The notes under the pieces were generated by a model. The model saw nothing but the letters and a program-made list of their open reading frames with translations. It had not been told where the DNA came from and did no database searches. Shown in pieces: positions 1 through 8,770 of a DNA stretch of 64,000 nucleotides. A program made the translations under genes and the position numbers. The stretch's first letter is position 1. Each line of letters opens with the position of its first letter. The DNA is taken from positions 496,001-560,000 of the forward strand of contig NZ_FUYL01000001.1 in the NCBI RefSeq assembly GCF_900167935.1. Direction: 5' to 3'. The stretch comes from Maribacter arcticus. GTDB taxonomy: Bacteria; Bacteroidota; Bacteroidia; Flavobacteriales; Flavobacteriaceae.

Positions 1-1792
1 CAGATATTCATCCCTAAGATACTCTTGGCTCAGTTCAATGGTCTGGCGGTCGGTACGCTTTGTCTTTCCAAGTTCTGAGTCTAGTTTGGGAGATTGCTCA
101 TCGACTAAAACAGAGAGATTCTTTCGTTTGTATGCCCATTTGGGCACAGAATCATACGCCTCAACGGTGGCCTCAATGCTGTCATTGAAATAAAATGGGC
201 CAAAACTGAAGGCTCCTTGGGCATTGGTCTCTTGCTTTGAGTTGATGAGATCGGGCCAATCGTACAGGTTTAGGGTGGCAACGGTCTCTTTTGCCTTGTT
301 GGGGTTGCCGAACCTAGTGGTTTTTCCGGTGATCATGATCCCTTTTTCAGGAGCGTAGTCAGGGGTCTTGTCCACTTTTTCAGAAAGCATATCTTTCCAG
401 ACGAACCTTCTCCAACCATGGGTGAGCATAAGTGCATCTAATAAGAATTTACGTTCTTTAGCATCATCGGCGAAGAAATAATCGGGGTTTTGAATGGTAC
501 CGCCCAAATCGGAATCTAACAAGAGCCAACTTTTTATATTGTTGGTCGATGCTGTGCCCTTGCTTCCGTTTTTGGACACGATCCCCATAGAGAAGTCACC
601 GTTAAGCGGAGCCCCCTTTCCATCCACTAAAACCATATTGAGTTCTACTTTTTCGCGCATGCCATAGGTTGTAGTGGGAGAGGAAATGGTTAAATGGGTA
701 TCGTTTTCAGGGTTGTCTATAAAGATCAGGCGTTCACTTATGGGTTCTCCGTTAGGGGTAAATAGGGTGAACTGTGCCACACCATCTTGAAGTTCTTTGG
801 TATAAATCTTTGTAGCATAGGCCGCATTGTCATTAGCGTTTCCAATGCGTTTAAAAATCATATCGCCCCTTAAATGTCCTATCAACAGGGTCCCCTCAAG
901 TCCATTTTGGGTAGTACTAGACACCTGTACCAAAACATGGTCTTTCCTGTTTTTTAGACTAAGCACGTAACCGTTTGGCAATGCTTCAGGAAGGGGGAAC
1001 TTTTCTTCTATACCGTTGAGAATTACACTGGCATGGTATTGCACACCTGGTAAAGGGGTGAACCCTACACTGCCAAGGCCAAACTCTAGACTTTCGAAAG
1101 TCTCTATGATATTTTCTTTGGAATCTTTGATAAAGCCCTTCAGGGCCAGGCCATTGCCCTTTTCGTCAAGTACCTCTAGACCCATTGTGCCGGGTAAACC
1201 TTTGACAAGGTGGCCCCCCTCTGGGAAGAATTTAATGCTTGGTCTGCCGGAGACCGCCTTTCCCATGTTTTCTTCAAAACCCTGCAAATATTGTGTTACG
1301 GGAATCTGGTCAGGACTTACGGTATTACCTATCTGCTGTACGAAGATGGGTATATTTTTCTCATAAATAACGGGTTCCTGCTCGTTGAGCATATATTTGG
1401 TATATGAACGTAGGGTATAATCGCCTTGTGCTATGTTTTGATCAATTTCAATATCACCAGAGGCCCCAACTTCATCGACGAATAATTTACGTTGGGCCAC
1501 CACAATGCCTTGTTTGTCAACCAACTCTACATACACAACATTACTTTTTTCGGAACCATTGTGCGAAATACCATCGACCAAATAGGTTTTGAACCAAATG
1601 GTTTCACCATTGGTATAGAAATCTTTTATTTGTATGTAGGTATGTTTTTTCAGGAGATTGATTACGGCTGTAGTCCAAAAGTTTGGACTTTACTTTTTTC
1701 AAGAGTAGGTATTCTTGTGGGAGGCTCGTAAACGAAACAATCGATAGCGCGCTAAGTAACCCAATGATAACGATAGAACTTAATTTTTTCAT
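1..1792 (-). pseudogene. MG2-like secreted protein, frameshifted, runs off left edge
   Basis: Start of a large exported protein of the Bacteroidetes MG2 (macroglobulin-like) family, whose members often end in a TonB-receptor plug domain. It opens at 1792 with a signal peptide (MKKLSSIVIIGLLSALSIVS). The family motif HT(D/N)KP.YT.GE is split. The first frame reads KTYLHTNKRF and stops at TGA 1604-1606; the next frame continues YTNGETIWFKTYLVDG from about 1618 and stays open to base 1. Dropping one base of the AAA run at 1619-1621 restores the motif. In the second frame LLDALMLTHGWRRFVW (about 397-447) is a family hallmark. It is either a true frameshift mutation or a sequencing error. No sugar-binding or catalytic residues can be named. 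About 590 codons are in the window and the rest lies outside. Confidence 0.75.
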
Positions 1793-1954
1793 ATTAATAG
1801 AATGTTTAAGTGTTCTTCTAAGTTAGAAAAAAGAATAATCCATACGTATTAATATTGTAACTATTTAATAAATAATAAGTTAAGGGGACTATTTGTAGAC
1901 GGCTTGGTCATTCATTGTTGTCGAATACTTGATTTTTTTTCATGTGTAATATGA

Positions 1955-1992
1955 TTAGACCACTTGATCTATGTTTAGCTCAAGTGGTCTAA
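1955..1992 (-). terminator. 13-bp perfect inverted repeat, possible terminator
   Basis: TTAGACCACTTGA (1955-1967) pairs perfectly with 1980-1992 around a 12-nt loop. It lies 27 bases past the stop of the Gfo/Idh gene on the minus strand. The T-tract of a classic intrinsic terminator is missing on that strand, so it could instead be an RNA-stabilising hairpin or an operator. Confidence 0.45.
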
Positions 1993-2018
1993 GTATACTT
2001 TTCTGAATAGAAGTATTT

Positions 2019-3347
2019 TTATAGTACAGGCTCCCATCCTTCAGCATAGGTGCGTTTCCAAGACTCCATTGCTTTAGCATTATTAGTTATTTTTCCAGTA
2101 GTGGAATCAATCTTTAAGGTTTCTCCTGCGTCTTGAGCCATATTTCCTAAATGACATAGCATGGTAGAAACACTCGCATCACTTATATCAGAATTAAGAC
2201 TTTTATCTTCTCTAATACCTGCAAAGAAATTAGAAATATGGTTTGTATCTAATTGTCCTTCACCTCTTGTATTGGTTGTTTCGCTTGAGCCACCTTCAAG
2301 TTCCTCTTTTAAGAGATTTCCGTCCAAATCATAAAGTTGATAGAAATTACGGTCAAGCATAATGCTTCCTTTAGAGCCGTATATCGTACTTCCTCGGCCT
2401 GGTCGCGTTGGTTTCATCATTCCTCGACTATGGCCTGTCCATGTTAAAAATTTATTATCTGCAAAAGTGTAGGTTACTTGTTGGTTGTCTACAAATTCCC
2501 AATCGTCTTGAAAGGTATATTTACCTCCAAAAGATGTAACTGTTTCTGGTAAGTCTACACCTAATGCCCATCGACAGATATCTATTTCATGTGTACCATT
2601 ATTATGCACCTCACCTGTACCCCAAGTACGAAACCAATGCCAATTGTAAGGGTGAATATTATCCTTGTACGATTCTCTTGGTGCTGGTCCTTGCCATAAA
2701 TCCCAATTTAATGTGGAAGGAACATCAATAACCTTCCCTTTACCAATAGAACCTCTATTATTAGAGTAATATGCTTCTCCTTTATAAACATCACCAATAA
2801 TACCTTCTCTTATATCTTTTATGGCACTGATAGAAGTTTTTGCAGAACGTTGTTGGTTCCCCATTTGCACTTTTTTTCCATACTTTTTTTGTGCTTCGAC
2901 CAAAAGGTCATTTTCATACGGGTTATGACTACAAGGTTTTTCAACATAAACATGCTTTCCTGCTTGTAAAGCTAAAATAGCCATTGGTGCATGCCAGTGT
3001 TCTGGTGTAGCAATGAATACTGCATCGACATCTTTGTCTTCCAATACTTTTCTAAAGTCTTTTTCTATTTTAGGTATGTATCCTATATTTTCTTGGCACC
3101 ACACATTATGTTCTTGCAAAATCACATCATCGACATCACAAGAATATATAATCTTGGCATTTTTATCATTATGAATAGCCATTACGTGCGCTTTTGCCCT
3201 ACTACGCACTCCAATAATTGCACAATTGATATGGTCGTTAGCGCCAAGAATATTTGCATACGAACTACTTGGAAAGACTAAACTGCCCAAAGTTACCGCT
3301 GCTGTACCTGCTGAGGTTTTTTTAATAAAGTTTCTTCTAGTAGTCAT
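2019..3347 (-). CDS. Gfo/Idh/MocA family oxidoreductase, twin-arginine exported
   Basis: NAD(P)-dependent sugar oxidoreductase family protein of 442 aa, the usual length. The N-terminus MTTRRNFIKKTSAG is a twin-arginine (Tat) signal, so the folded, cofactor-loaded enzyme is probably exported. A Rossmann region follows (INCAIIGVRSRAKAHV, about residues 40-55), then the family's EKPCSHN motif (Lys about 137) and the C-terminal substrate domain with the GEVHNNGTHEIDICRW segment (His likely catalytic). The first dinucleotide glycine motif is less canonical than GxGxxG. It sits 3 bases after the DUF1080 gene, so the two are co-transcribed. In Bacteroides, Gfo/Idh enzymes and DUF1080 hydrolases work together on 3-keto-glycosides; that role is inferred here. 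TatC is encoded at 40126-40986. Confidence 0.88.
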   Translation of the reverse strand: MTTRRNFIKKTSAGTAAVTLGSLVFPSSSYANILGANDHINCAIIGVRSRAKAHVMAIHNDKNAKIIYSCDVDDVILQEHNVWCQENIGYIPKIEKDFRKVLEDKDVDAVFIATPEHWHAPMAILALQAGKHVYVEKPCSHNPYENDLLVEAQKKYGKKVQMGNQQRSAKTSISAIKDIREGIIGDVYKGEAYYSNNRGSIGKGKVIDVPSTLNWDLWQGPAPRESYKDNIHPYNWHWFRTWGTGEVHNNGTHEIDICRWALGVDLPETVTSFGGKYTFQDDWEFVDNQQVTYTFADNKFLTWTGHSRGMMKPTRPGRGSTIYGSKGSIMLDRNFYQLYDLDGNLLKEELEGGSSETTNTRGEGQLDTNHISNFFAGIREDKSLNSDISDASVSTMLCHLGNMAQDAGETLKIDSTTGKITNNAKAMESWKRTYAEGWEPVL

Positions 3348-3350
3348 AGC

Positions 3351-4727
3351 TTATTCTTTAATGATTGATTTTATTTTAATGTTTTTAAAGGAAACTTTGT
3401 CTCCATGATCTTGCAAAAGGATATGCCCTTTTTCAGCTTCTCCAAAATTTGGCCATTGAGCATATTTGCTCTCTGATACTAATTTTCGGTAGTCGTCACT
3501 TTTGCGTTCATATTCTAAAACTTTCATTCCGTTTAACCAATGTTCTACGTGATTGTCTTTAGATATAATGTGAGCCGTATTCCATTCGTCTGGTGCATTC
3601 ATAGGCTTATTTACATCTGCTTGAATAAGGTCATAAAGAGAAGCTACGGTACGGCTACCATCATGATTTCCTAGTTTCGCATCAGGGTGTCTAGCATCGT
3701 CTAAAATTTGATACTCTAAACCTATTGAAGAACCTGGCCCTTTATTAATATCGGTATCCACATAGTATTTGATACCACTATTAGCACCTTCTGTAATTTT
3801 AAAATCTAACATTAACTCGAAATCACCGTATAGCTCTTTAGTAACAATATCACCACCTGCTGCAGATTCTTCACCTCCTGATGGTAGTACTGTCAAAATG
3901 CCATCTTTAATTTCCCATCCTATTGTTGGGAATTCATCTAAACGGGCTCCTCGCCAACCATTTGCAGTTTCGCCGTCCCATAACATTTTCCAACCATTTT
4001 TCAATTCGTCAACACCTAATGCATTTTTTGTGTTTATTGGTGTCAATGTACTTTTTCTTGAATACTTAGAAAGACTGTCGGTTAAAATTTTAATATCCTT
4101 CCAGATAATATCGGTACCGTCTTTCTGTTCATCAGAGATGCTATGCACTTGAAGCGCTATAAAACCTTTGGCTGTTTTATCATCAATTAAGTAAGCTGCA
4201 GGTACATCATTAATCCACGTTTTTAAGGTGTCGCCGATGGCCTCTATTCTGTAGTGATTCCATTCATTTTGCTTGAATGCCTTTTGAGCCTCAGGGTTAT
4301 TGGTCATTGGGTTCAACCAACCTCTTCTTGCTTCATCATAAATACCAGCACTCCATGCTCGTTCAGATGGATCTATTTCTATTTGATATCCATGAACACG
4401 ACCATCCATATAGTGCGGTAAGCTATTACTTCTAATTTGTATGCCAGAATTCATACTAGGGTCTACCTTATAATCTAATTCTAAAATAAAATCACCATAC
4501 ATCTTGTCAGTTGTCATAAATGAGTTGGGTGTATTATGAACCGTGGTGCCTACAATAGAGTTATCCTTTACTGCATAAGTGGCTTCGCCACCGAGCTGTG
4601 TCCATCCATTTAAAGTTTCTCCATCAAAAAGATTTACCCATGGGGTATCGTCTTTGGGTTTTTGGTTACAACTTATCAACGTAGATAGAATTAAGGTAAA
4701 GAGCAGAAAATTGATATTTGATTTCAT
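3351..4727 (-). CDS. Double DUF1080 lipoprotein (3-keto-disaccharide hydrolase family)
   Basis: Two DUF1080 (PF06439-type) jelly-roll domains in one chain, roughly residues 30-215 and 240-455, each with the WVNLFDGETLNGW / WKMLWDGETANGW opening. DUF1080 proteins include 3-keto-glucoside hydrolases. The start at 4727 gives a clean lipoprotein signal (MKSNINFLLFTLILSTLISC), predicting a lipid-anchored envelope protein. An upstream in-frame ATG at 4814 is rejected because it would read through the msrA terminator at 4752-4776. The gene forms an operon with the downstream Gfo/Idh oxidoreductase (3-bp gap). Most family members carry one domain; the tandem copy is the odd feature. The substrate is unknown. 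Confidence 0.85.
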   Translation of the reverse strand: MKSNINFLLFTLILSTLISCNQKPKDDTPWVNLFDGETLNGWTQLGGEATYAVKDNSIVGTTVHNTPNSFMTTDKMYGDFILELDYKVDPSMNSGIQIRSNSLPHYMDGRVHGYQIEIDPSERAWSAGIYDEARRGWLNPMTNNPEAQKAFKQNEWNHYRIEAIGDTLKTWINDVPAAYLIDDKTAKGFIALQVHSISDEQKDGTDIIWKDIKILTDSLSKYSRKSTLTPINTKNALGVDELKNGWKMLWDGETANGWRGARLDEFPTIGWEIKDGILTVLPSGGEESAAGGDIVTKELYGDFELMLDFKITEGANSGIKYYVDTDINKGPGSSIGLEYQILDDARHPDAKLGNHDGSRTVASLYDLIQADVNKPMNAPDEWNTAHIISKDNHVEHWLNGMKVLEYERKSDDYRKLVSESKYAQWPNFGEAEKGHILLQDHGDKVSFKNIKIKSIIKE

Positions 4728-4751
4728 TGGTTTTGGTAAATTATGGTTTAT

Positions 4752-4776
4752 AAAAAAAGCGCCCGGTAGGGCGCTT
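4752..4776 (-). terminator. Intrinsic terminator of msrA
   Basis: AAGCGCCC (minus strand 4776-4769) pairs with GGGCGCTT (4764-4757) around a 4-nt loop, followed on the minus strand by a run of seven T (4758-4752). It is 27 bases downstream of the msrA stop and upstream of the DUF1080 start at 4727, so it separates the two transcription units. Confidence 0.9.
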
Positions 4777-4803
4777 GAATATAACAATTTTTTGGGAGAC
4801 CTT

Positions 4804-5511
4804 TTAGTGGACACTCTTCTTTAGATAATCTCCAAAGCTTTCTTTAAACCTGTTTAATCTTGGAATAGATACATTTTTAATATATGAATTATTAGGATTG
4901 TTTTTTTCGTAATCTTGATGATAAGATTCTGCCTTATAGAAAACCGTGAAAGGGGTGACTTCAGTTGTAATTGGATGGCCGCCATATACATTTTGATTTG
5001 TAAGTGCTTGCATGTATCCTTCTATTATTTTCTTTTGTTCATCGGTCTTGTAAAAGGCAATAGAACGGTATTGTCTACCGCGATCAGGACCTTGTCCGTT
5101 TAATTGGGTAGGGTCGTGAGAACCAAAGAAAACTTGAACTAATTCGGTAAAGGAGATTTCTTTAGGGTCATAATAGACTTCTACAGCCTCTGCATGGTCG
5201 GTTTTACCATAACCAACGTCTTCATAAGTAGGGTTCTTCTGTTTGCCACCAGCATAGCCAGAAATAACCTCTTTAACTCCTTTAACACTCTCAAAAATAG
5301 CTTCTACGCACCAGAAACAACCACTAGCAAAATAGGCGGTTTCATATTTACTTAGTTGTTGGGCACTTAGTTTTACAGCCTCATCAACTTCTTCGTTCAC
5401 AATTTCAGTGTTTTCGGTATTTTCTGATAAGGTATTTTTCTTGACTTTAGATTGACAACTTGTAGCTAGTAATGTAGCACAGGCCAATACTGTTATTTGT
5501 AATAATTTCAT
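4804..5511 (-). CDS. msrA: Peptide-methionine (S)-S-oxide reductase MsrA, lipoprotein
   Basis: Reduces methionine-S-sulfoxide in proteins. The 235-aa chain has a lipoprotein signal (MKLLQITVLACATLLATSC), so it probably acts in the envelope rather than the cytoplasm. A low-complexity linker is followed by the MsrA domain from about residue 57. The active site GCFWCVEA (about 63-70) carries the catalytic Cys. Other family marks are GYAGG, DHAEAVEVYYDP and GHDPTQLNGQGPD-like sequence (here SHDPTQLNGQGPDRG). Apart from the lipid-anchor and signal Cys and the two in GCFWC, no further resolving cysteines are present. It is transcribed alone, with its own strong terminator downstream, and is divergent from the M23 peptidase gene across about 100 bp. 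Confidence 0.95.
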   Translation of the reverse strand: MKLLQITVLACATLLATSCQSKVKKNTLSENTENTEIVNEEVDEAVKLSAQQLSKYETAYFASGCFWCVEAIFESVKGVKEVISGYAGGKQKNPTYEDVGYGKTDHAEAVEVYYDPKEISFTELVQVFFGSHDPTQLNGQGPDRGRQYRSIAFYKTDEQKKIIEGYMQALTNQNVYGGHPITTEVTPFTVFYKAESYHQDYEKNNPNNSYIKNVSIPRLNRFKESFGDYLKKSVH

Positions 5512-5612
5512 GGCAATTTTCTTTTAGCAATTTGTAGGTAATTTACAAAGACCTTACGAGGAAAATGGTTAAAAAATGTTAACTAGATAAAAGGATATTA
5601 TATTTTTGGGAA

Positions 5613-6296
5613 ATGGATACATTGCTTGAAGACCTTAAATCTTATACCACAAACCCTATTTCTATTTTAGATACGGCAATTCCTATTCAGGAATATGTAT
5701 CCTTAAACCTTTCTAAGGATAATGAGGAGTTAATGGGTTTAGATATCACTGACTATGCTGTTTGTCAAAATTATATTGATAGCGTATTAAAAGATAAGCA
5801 AGGATTAATAGCATATGGGGGCTATTTAGAAGAGCGTAACCTATATAATGATAAGGAAGGTTTCACCTCTAGTACAAACCCTATTAGAAACATTCATTTG
5901 GGAATAGATTATTGGTGTAATGCCTTAACTAAAGTTATTGTTCCTGTAAAAGGCATGGTGCATAGTTTTAAAAATAATAATGTCATTGGTGATTACGGAC
6001 CAACGATTATATTGAAGCATGTTTTGTGTAATCATACCTTTTACACTTTATATGGCCACTTGTCGGTAGATTCTTTGGACGGACTTTTTATTAATAAAGA
6101 ATTTAAAGCTGGTGATACCATTGGCAGATTAGGTACACCTGATATAAATGTCAATTATGCCCCACATCTACATTTTCAAATAATACGCAATTTAGAGGGT
6201 AACATAGGAGACTATCCTGGAGTATGCGCCAAAGAACAATTGTCCTTTTATCAGGAAAACTGCCCAGACCCTAATATTTTATTGAAGTTGAAGTAA
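5613..6296 (+). CDS. M23 family metallopeptidase (LytM-like)
   Basis: A 227-aa zinc endopeptidase-family protein, of the kind that cuts peptidoglycan cross-bridges. The zinc-binding pattern is intact: HLGID (HxxxD, about residues 95-99), the YGHLS motif (about 149-153) and the HLHFQ motif (HxH, about 185-189). The N-terminal 80 residues are not recognised. No signal peptide is visible, which is unusual for an enzyme of the cell wall; it may act in the cytoplasm, on other peptides, or leave by another route. The ATG start lies close after a TATTTTTG box (5601-5608), which hints at a very short or absent leader, but I cannot prove this. Monocistronic. Confidence 0.85.
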   Translation: MDTLLEDLKSYTTNPISILDTAIPIQEYVSLNLSKDNEELMGLDITDYAVCQNYIDSVLKDKQGLIAYGGYLEERNLYNDKEGFTSSTNPIRNIHLGIDYWCNALTKVIVPVKGMVHSFKNNNVIGDYGPTIILKHVLCNHTFYTLYGHLSVDSLDGLFINKEFKAGDTIGRLGTPDINVNYAPHLHFQIIRNLEGNIGDYPGVCAKEQLSFYQENCPDPNILLKLK

Positions 6297-6303
6297 GCCT
6301 GTG

Positions 6304-6360
6304 TCGATTAACCGCACCTTTAATCGATATGGTGATTTTGAGGCATGTGCTGTTTATCGA
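6304..6360 (+). promoter_or_regulatory. Upstream element of small exported protein A
   Basis: An inverted repeat TCGATTAA (6304-6311) / TTAATCGA (6320-6327), a TATGGTGATTTTG segment (6328-6340) and a further TCGA (6357-6360). Aligned without gaps to 16433-16489 upstream of paralog C, about 33 of 57 positions agree by eye, including TCGA at both ends and ATCG in the middle. The distance to the start codon is nearly the same (175 and 174 bp). It begins 7 bases after the M23 stop, so the hairpin part could also serve as that gene's terminator, but it has no T-tract. A second dyad GATTCAC/GTGAATC lies at 6420-6439. Confidence 0.5.
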
Positions 6361-6478
6361 CCAGATATTACACTTCAACTGAGTACGTGTAAAATAACGA
6401 GTAATATGTGTTTTTGAGCGATTCACCACCTAGTGAATCAAGGCCTACTGCGTTCTATAAGTGTAACAAACGCAAGTC

Positions 6479-6715
6479 ATGAAAACAATACTTACAATCA
6501 TCTTTATCATCTTCTTAAGCTTTACTGCTCAAGCTCAAAACGCTACTACTGATGTAAAAGTTGAAACTATTGAAATGACAATCGTTACTGAAACATCTTA
6601 CGAATTAAATCTTGAAGCGAAAACTGAAGTAGCGCGTTTATACAAGTCAAAGGATTCAAAAATAAAAAGAGAGTTGAATTTCACAACTAAAGCTAACAAA
6701 CCTAAAATGGCATAA
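6479..6715 (+). CDS. Small exported protein, paralog A of a four-member family
   Basis: Not a family I recognise. A 78-aa precursor with a signal peptide (MKTILTIIFIIFLSFTAQAQ, signal peptidase I cut after AQA/Q) leaves a mature chain of about 58 residues without cysteine. The C-terminal block TEVARLYKSKDSKIKRELN followed by FTTKANKPKMA matches paralogs B, C and D in this window (consensus ARLYK.KN.RV.KAL.F.TK with a final KLA-like end). The middle is acidic and variable. It is a single-gene unit with about 180 bp of upstream DNA carrying a dyad shared with paralog C. ACTGCG occurs 32 bp before the ATG, much as in paralog C. Expected location is periplasm or outside the cell; function unknown. 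Confidence 0.8.
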   Translation: MKTILTIIFIIFLSFTAQAQNATTDVKVETIEMTIVTETSYELNLEAKTEVARLYKSKDSKIKRELNFTTKANKPKMA

Positions 6716-7041
6716 TCTTATATAGGTAATCAAAAAACTTAACAGTATTCTAATCTTATTATATCTTCAAGAAAGTGAATTTAGACATCATCTGCGAAGC
6801 AAACAATCAATTATATTCAAAATAGGAAATCAATATAGATGTAGGAATATGATTGCTAAATCGATAAACGGCACATAATCACCGATAATCTACAATAGTA
6901 TTTGTAGGAAAAAGGACTACAAAAATAGGTAATACATCGAAAACATATACTTTCATCGTAAAAATTGAGCATTTTGTCGAATTCGAAATACGTTTACTTA
7001 CAATGAGTGGGTTATCTACAAACCAAATTTACCTACTTATT
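6716..7041 (+). other. 326-bp intergenic region with a diverged copy of the shared upstream element
   Basis: No gene is visible here. At 6861 the sequence TCGATAAACGGCAC matches the paralog A element (TCGATTAACCGCAC, 6304-6317) at 12 of 14 positions. It lies 181 bp before the start of paralog B, against 175 bp for A. A 6-bp dyad CTACAA/TTGTAG follows at 6890-6907. The remainder of the element is more diverged than in A and C. Confidence 0.4.
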
Positions 7042-7281
7042 ATGCGTACAATTATTTTCTTATTCCTTGTTGTCTGTTTGGGAACCAAGTCCCAAGCTCA
7101 ACATAAGTTACCCGTTACCAAAGTGCAGTCTTTTACAATGCCCATGGTAGATATAATAGGCCAATCTGAAATTAATACTCAGGGTTACCAAACAGCTGCA
7201 AGGTTTTTCAAAGTTAAAAATGCTAGAGTTAAACAAGCTTTAAAATTTAAACCTACGACGCTAAAAACACTTTTTGCTTAA
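7042..7281 (+). CDS. Small exported protein, paralog B
   Basis: Member of the same unrecognised family. The ATG at 7042 is chosen because it starts a normal signal peptide (MRTIIFLFLVVCLGTKSQAQ); an in-frame ATG 39 bases upstream would add a polar tail in front of it. The mature part is about 59 aa. B is the most diverged copy: the C-terminal block reads TAARFFKVKNARVKQALKF and then ends LKTLFA, against ARLYK.KN.RV.KAL in the others. Its stop codon overlaps the stop of the convergent esterase gene by 3 bases (7278-7281 region), so no terminator fits between them. Function unknown. Confidence 0.72.
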   Translation: MRTIIFLFLVVCLGTKSQAQHKLPVTKVQSFTMPMVDIIGQSEINTQGYQTAARFFKVKNARVKQALKFKPTTLKTLFA

Positions 7282-8018
7282 TTTACTTCATCAACTTCGA
7301 TATCTGTGGTTACTTCAGTATTCGTTTTTGGTAGTACAACTGATTCCAAAATTTCCCAGACATTATTAGTTACTATTTTTTGCCCCTCTGCGGTTGGGTG
7401 TATGCCATCTTCTAAATTCAATTCTGGTATACCCGCAACACCTTCCAATAAAAAAGGTATTAACAGAATTTCGTTAGACTCTGCCAATGCAGGATACATT
7501 GCCATAAATTGAGAAGTATAATCTGTACCCATGTTTGGTGGTATCTGCATACCGGCTAAAATTAGTATAGTTTCAGGATTTTTATCTTTAACCATATCTA
7601 TCATTGATTGAAGATTATTCATCGATTCAGAAATAGGTATTCCTCTTAGTCCATCATTAGCACCCAACTCTAAAACAAAAATATCGACAGGTTGGTTCAG
7701 TACCCAATCAAGTCTATTTAAACCGCCAGATGTTGTTTCTCCACTCAATCCAGAATTAATGACCTTATATTCTAATCCTAAAGAGTCTAAACGCAGCTGA
7801 ATTCTATTTGGGAATCCTTCCTTTGTATCTAAGCCATAAGCGGCTGTAAGGCTATTACCATAAAACATTATTACCTTCTGGTTTGTGTCAATAACCTCAT
7901 TTTCGGCAGCACTAACTTCTTTGGTAGGGCCATCTGATTGTTTTTTTTCTGGTCTTTCTCCACATCCAATAAGCACGAGTGCCCATAAAAAATAACGAAA
8001 CTTTAATACTTTCAACAT
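7278..8018 (-). CDS. SGNH/GDSL arylesterase, TesA-like lipoprotein
   Basis: Serine esterase or lysophospholipase family (E. coli TesA / multifunctional acylhydrolase I). The 246-aa chain has a lipoprotein-type N-terminus ending in LIGC (about residue 19). The blocks are in order: block I FYGNSLTAAYGLD (about 52-64, GNSL in place of GDSL, nucleophile Ser), block II SGLSGETTSGG, block III LELGANDGLRG (oxyanion Asn) and block V DGIHPTAEGQ (Asp/His). It is divergent from an ATP-binding protein and FtsX-type permease pair, the same arrangement as tesA-ybbA-ybbP in enterobacteria. Substrate is not predictable from sequence: acyl esters, thioesters or lysolipids. Confidence 0.9.
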   Translation of the reverse strand: MLKVLKFRYFLWALVLIGCGERPEKKQSDGPTKEVSAAENEVIDTNQKVIMFYGNSLTAAYGLDTKEGFPNRIQLRLDSLGLEYKVINSGLSGETTSGGLNRLDWVLNQPVDIFVLELGANDGLRGIPISESMNNLQSMIDMVKDKNPETILILAGMQIPPNMGTDYTSQFMAMYPALAESNEILLIPFLLEGVAGIPELNLEDGIHPTAEGQKIVTNNVWEILESVVLPKTNTEVTTDIEVDEVN

Positions 8019-8080
8019 AGTCTTAGCTTATTAGATTCAAAATCATTTGCTTATTTTGTTAGCTTGAAGTAAAATGATTT

Positions 8081-8770
8081 ATGACAAAGATATTAAACGT
8101 ACGTAATCTAAGGAAAACGTACACGAGTGGATCTAAAAATTTGACAGTATTAGATGATATTTCTTTTTCAATTGAAGAAGGGGCAACTTTTGCAATCGTA
8201 GGTCCTTCCGGTAGTGGAAAAACTACCTTGTTAGGACTATGTGCTGGCCTAGATGAAATTGATGAAGGTGGTATAGATCTTTGTGGTGAAGATTTAAGTA
8301 CATTAAATGAAGACCAGCGTGCTCTTTTAAGAAATGAAAAAGTCGGATTTATTTTTCAAGATTTTCAATTATTACCGACCTTAACCGCATTAGAGAATGT
8401 AAGTGTTCCTTTAGAATTACAAGGTGCACCAAATGCAACAAAAGATGCTATGGAACTGCTAACCAAAGTAGGTCTTGGTGATCGACATAATCATTATCCG
8501 TCACAGCTTTCTGGTGGGGAACAGCAACGGGTTGCATTAGCTAGGGCATTTTCTAACAAACCTTCAATTCTTTTTGCTGATGAACCAACGGGTAATTTAG
8601 ATGAAGAAACAGGAGAAAAGGTGATAAAATTACTGTTCGATTTAAATACGGAAATGGGAACTACTCTGGTTATTGTGACCCATGATTTAGAACTGGCTAA
8701 ACTGAACCAACATGTATTACGACTTAAAGGTGGTAAAATAGTAATCGATGAAACCTCTGCAATATCTTGA
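8081..8770 (+). CDS. ABC transporter ATP-binding protein, YbbA/LolD-like
   Basis: ATPase subunit (229 aa) of a MacB/LolCDE-type transporter. Walker A GPSGSGKTT (about residues 40-48), Q-loop FIFQDFQLL, signature LSGGEQQRVALARAF (about 140) and Walker B ILFADEPTGNLD (about 163-174) are all intact; the switch His is in VIVTHDLELA. It overlaps the next gene by 4 bases (TTGA), so translation is coupled to the permease. Such systems do not usually pump a small solute; they use ATP to drive lipoproteins or periplasmic partners. The divergent esterase next door is the classical YbbA neighbour. Confidence 0.95.
   Translation: MTKILNVRNLRKTYTSGSKNLTVLDDISFSIEEGATFAIVGPSGSGKTTLLGLCAGLDEIDEGGIDLCGEDLSTLNEDQRALLRNEKVGFIFQDFQLLPTLTALENVSVPLELQGAPNATKDAMELLTKVGLGDRHNHYPSQLSGGEQQRVALARAFSNKPSILFADEPTGNLDEETGEKVIKLLFDLNTEMGTTLVIVTHDLELAKLNQHVLRLKGGKIVIDETSAIS

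Noticed and set aside
1955..1992. Strong rho-independent terminator
   Set aside because: Perfect 13-bp stem but no T-run on the transcribed strand; kept as a low-confidence hairpin.
3769..4152. 127-aa open frame on the plus strand inside the DUF1080 gene
   Set aside because: Antisense to a well-supported gene, no family pattern and low-complexity composition; a shadow of the coding strand.
4728..4814. Longer N-terminus for the DUF1080 protein starting at 4814
   Set aside because: It would read through the msrA terminator and hide the lipoprotein signal, which needs to be at the N-terminus.
5601..5608. TATTTTTG box just before the M23 gene as a leaderless promoter
   Set aside because: Only 4 bases from the ATG and no -33 element; AT-rich DNA makes a chance match likely.
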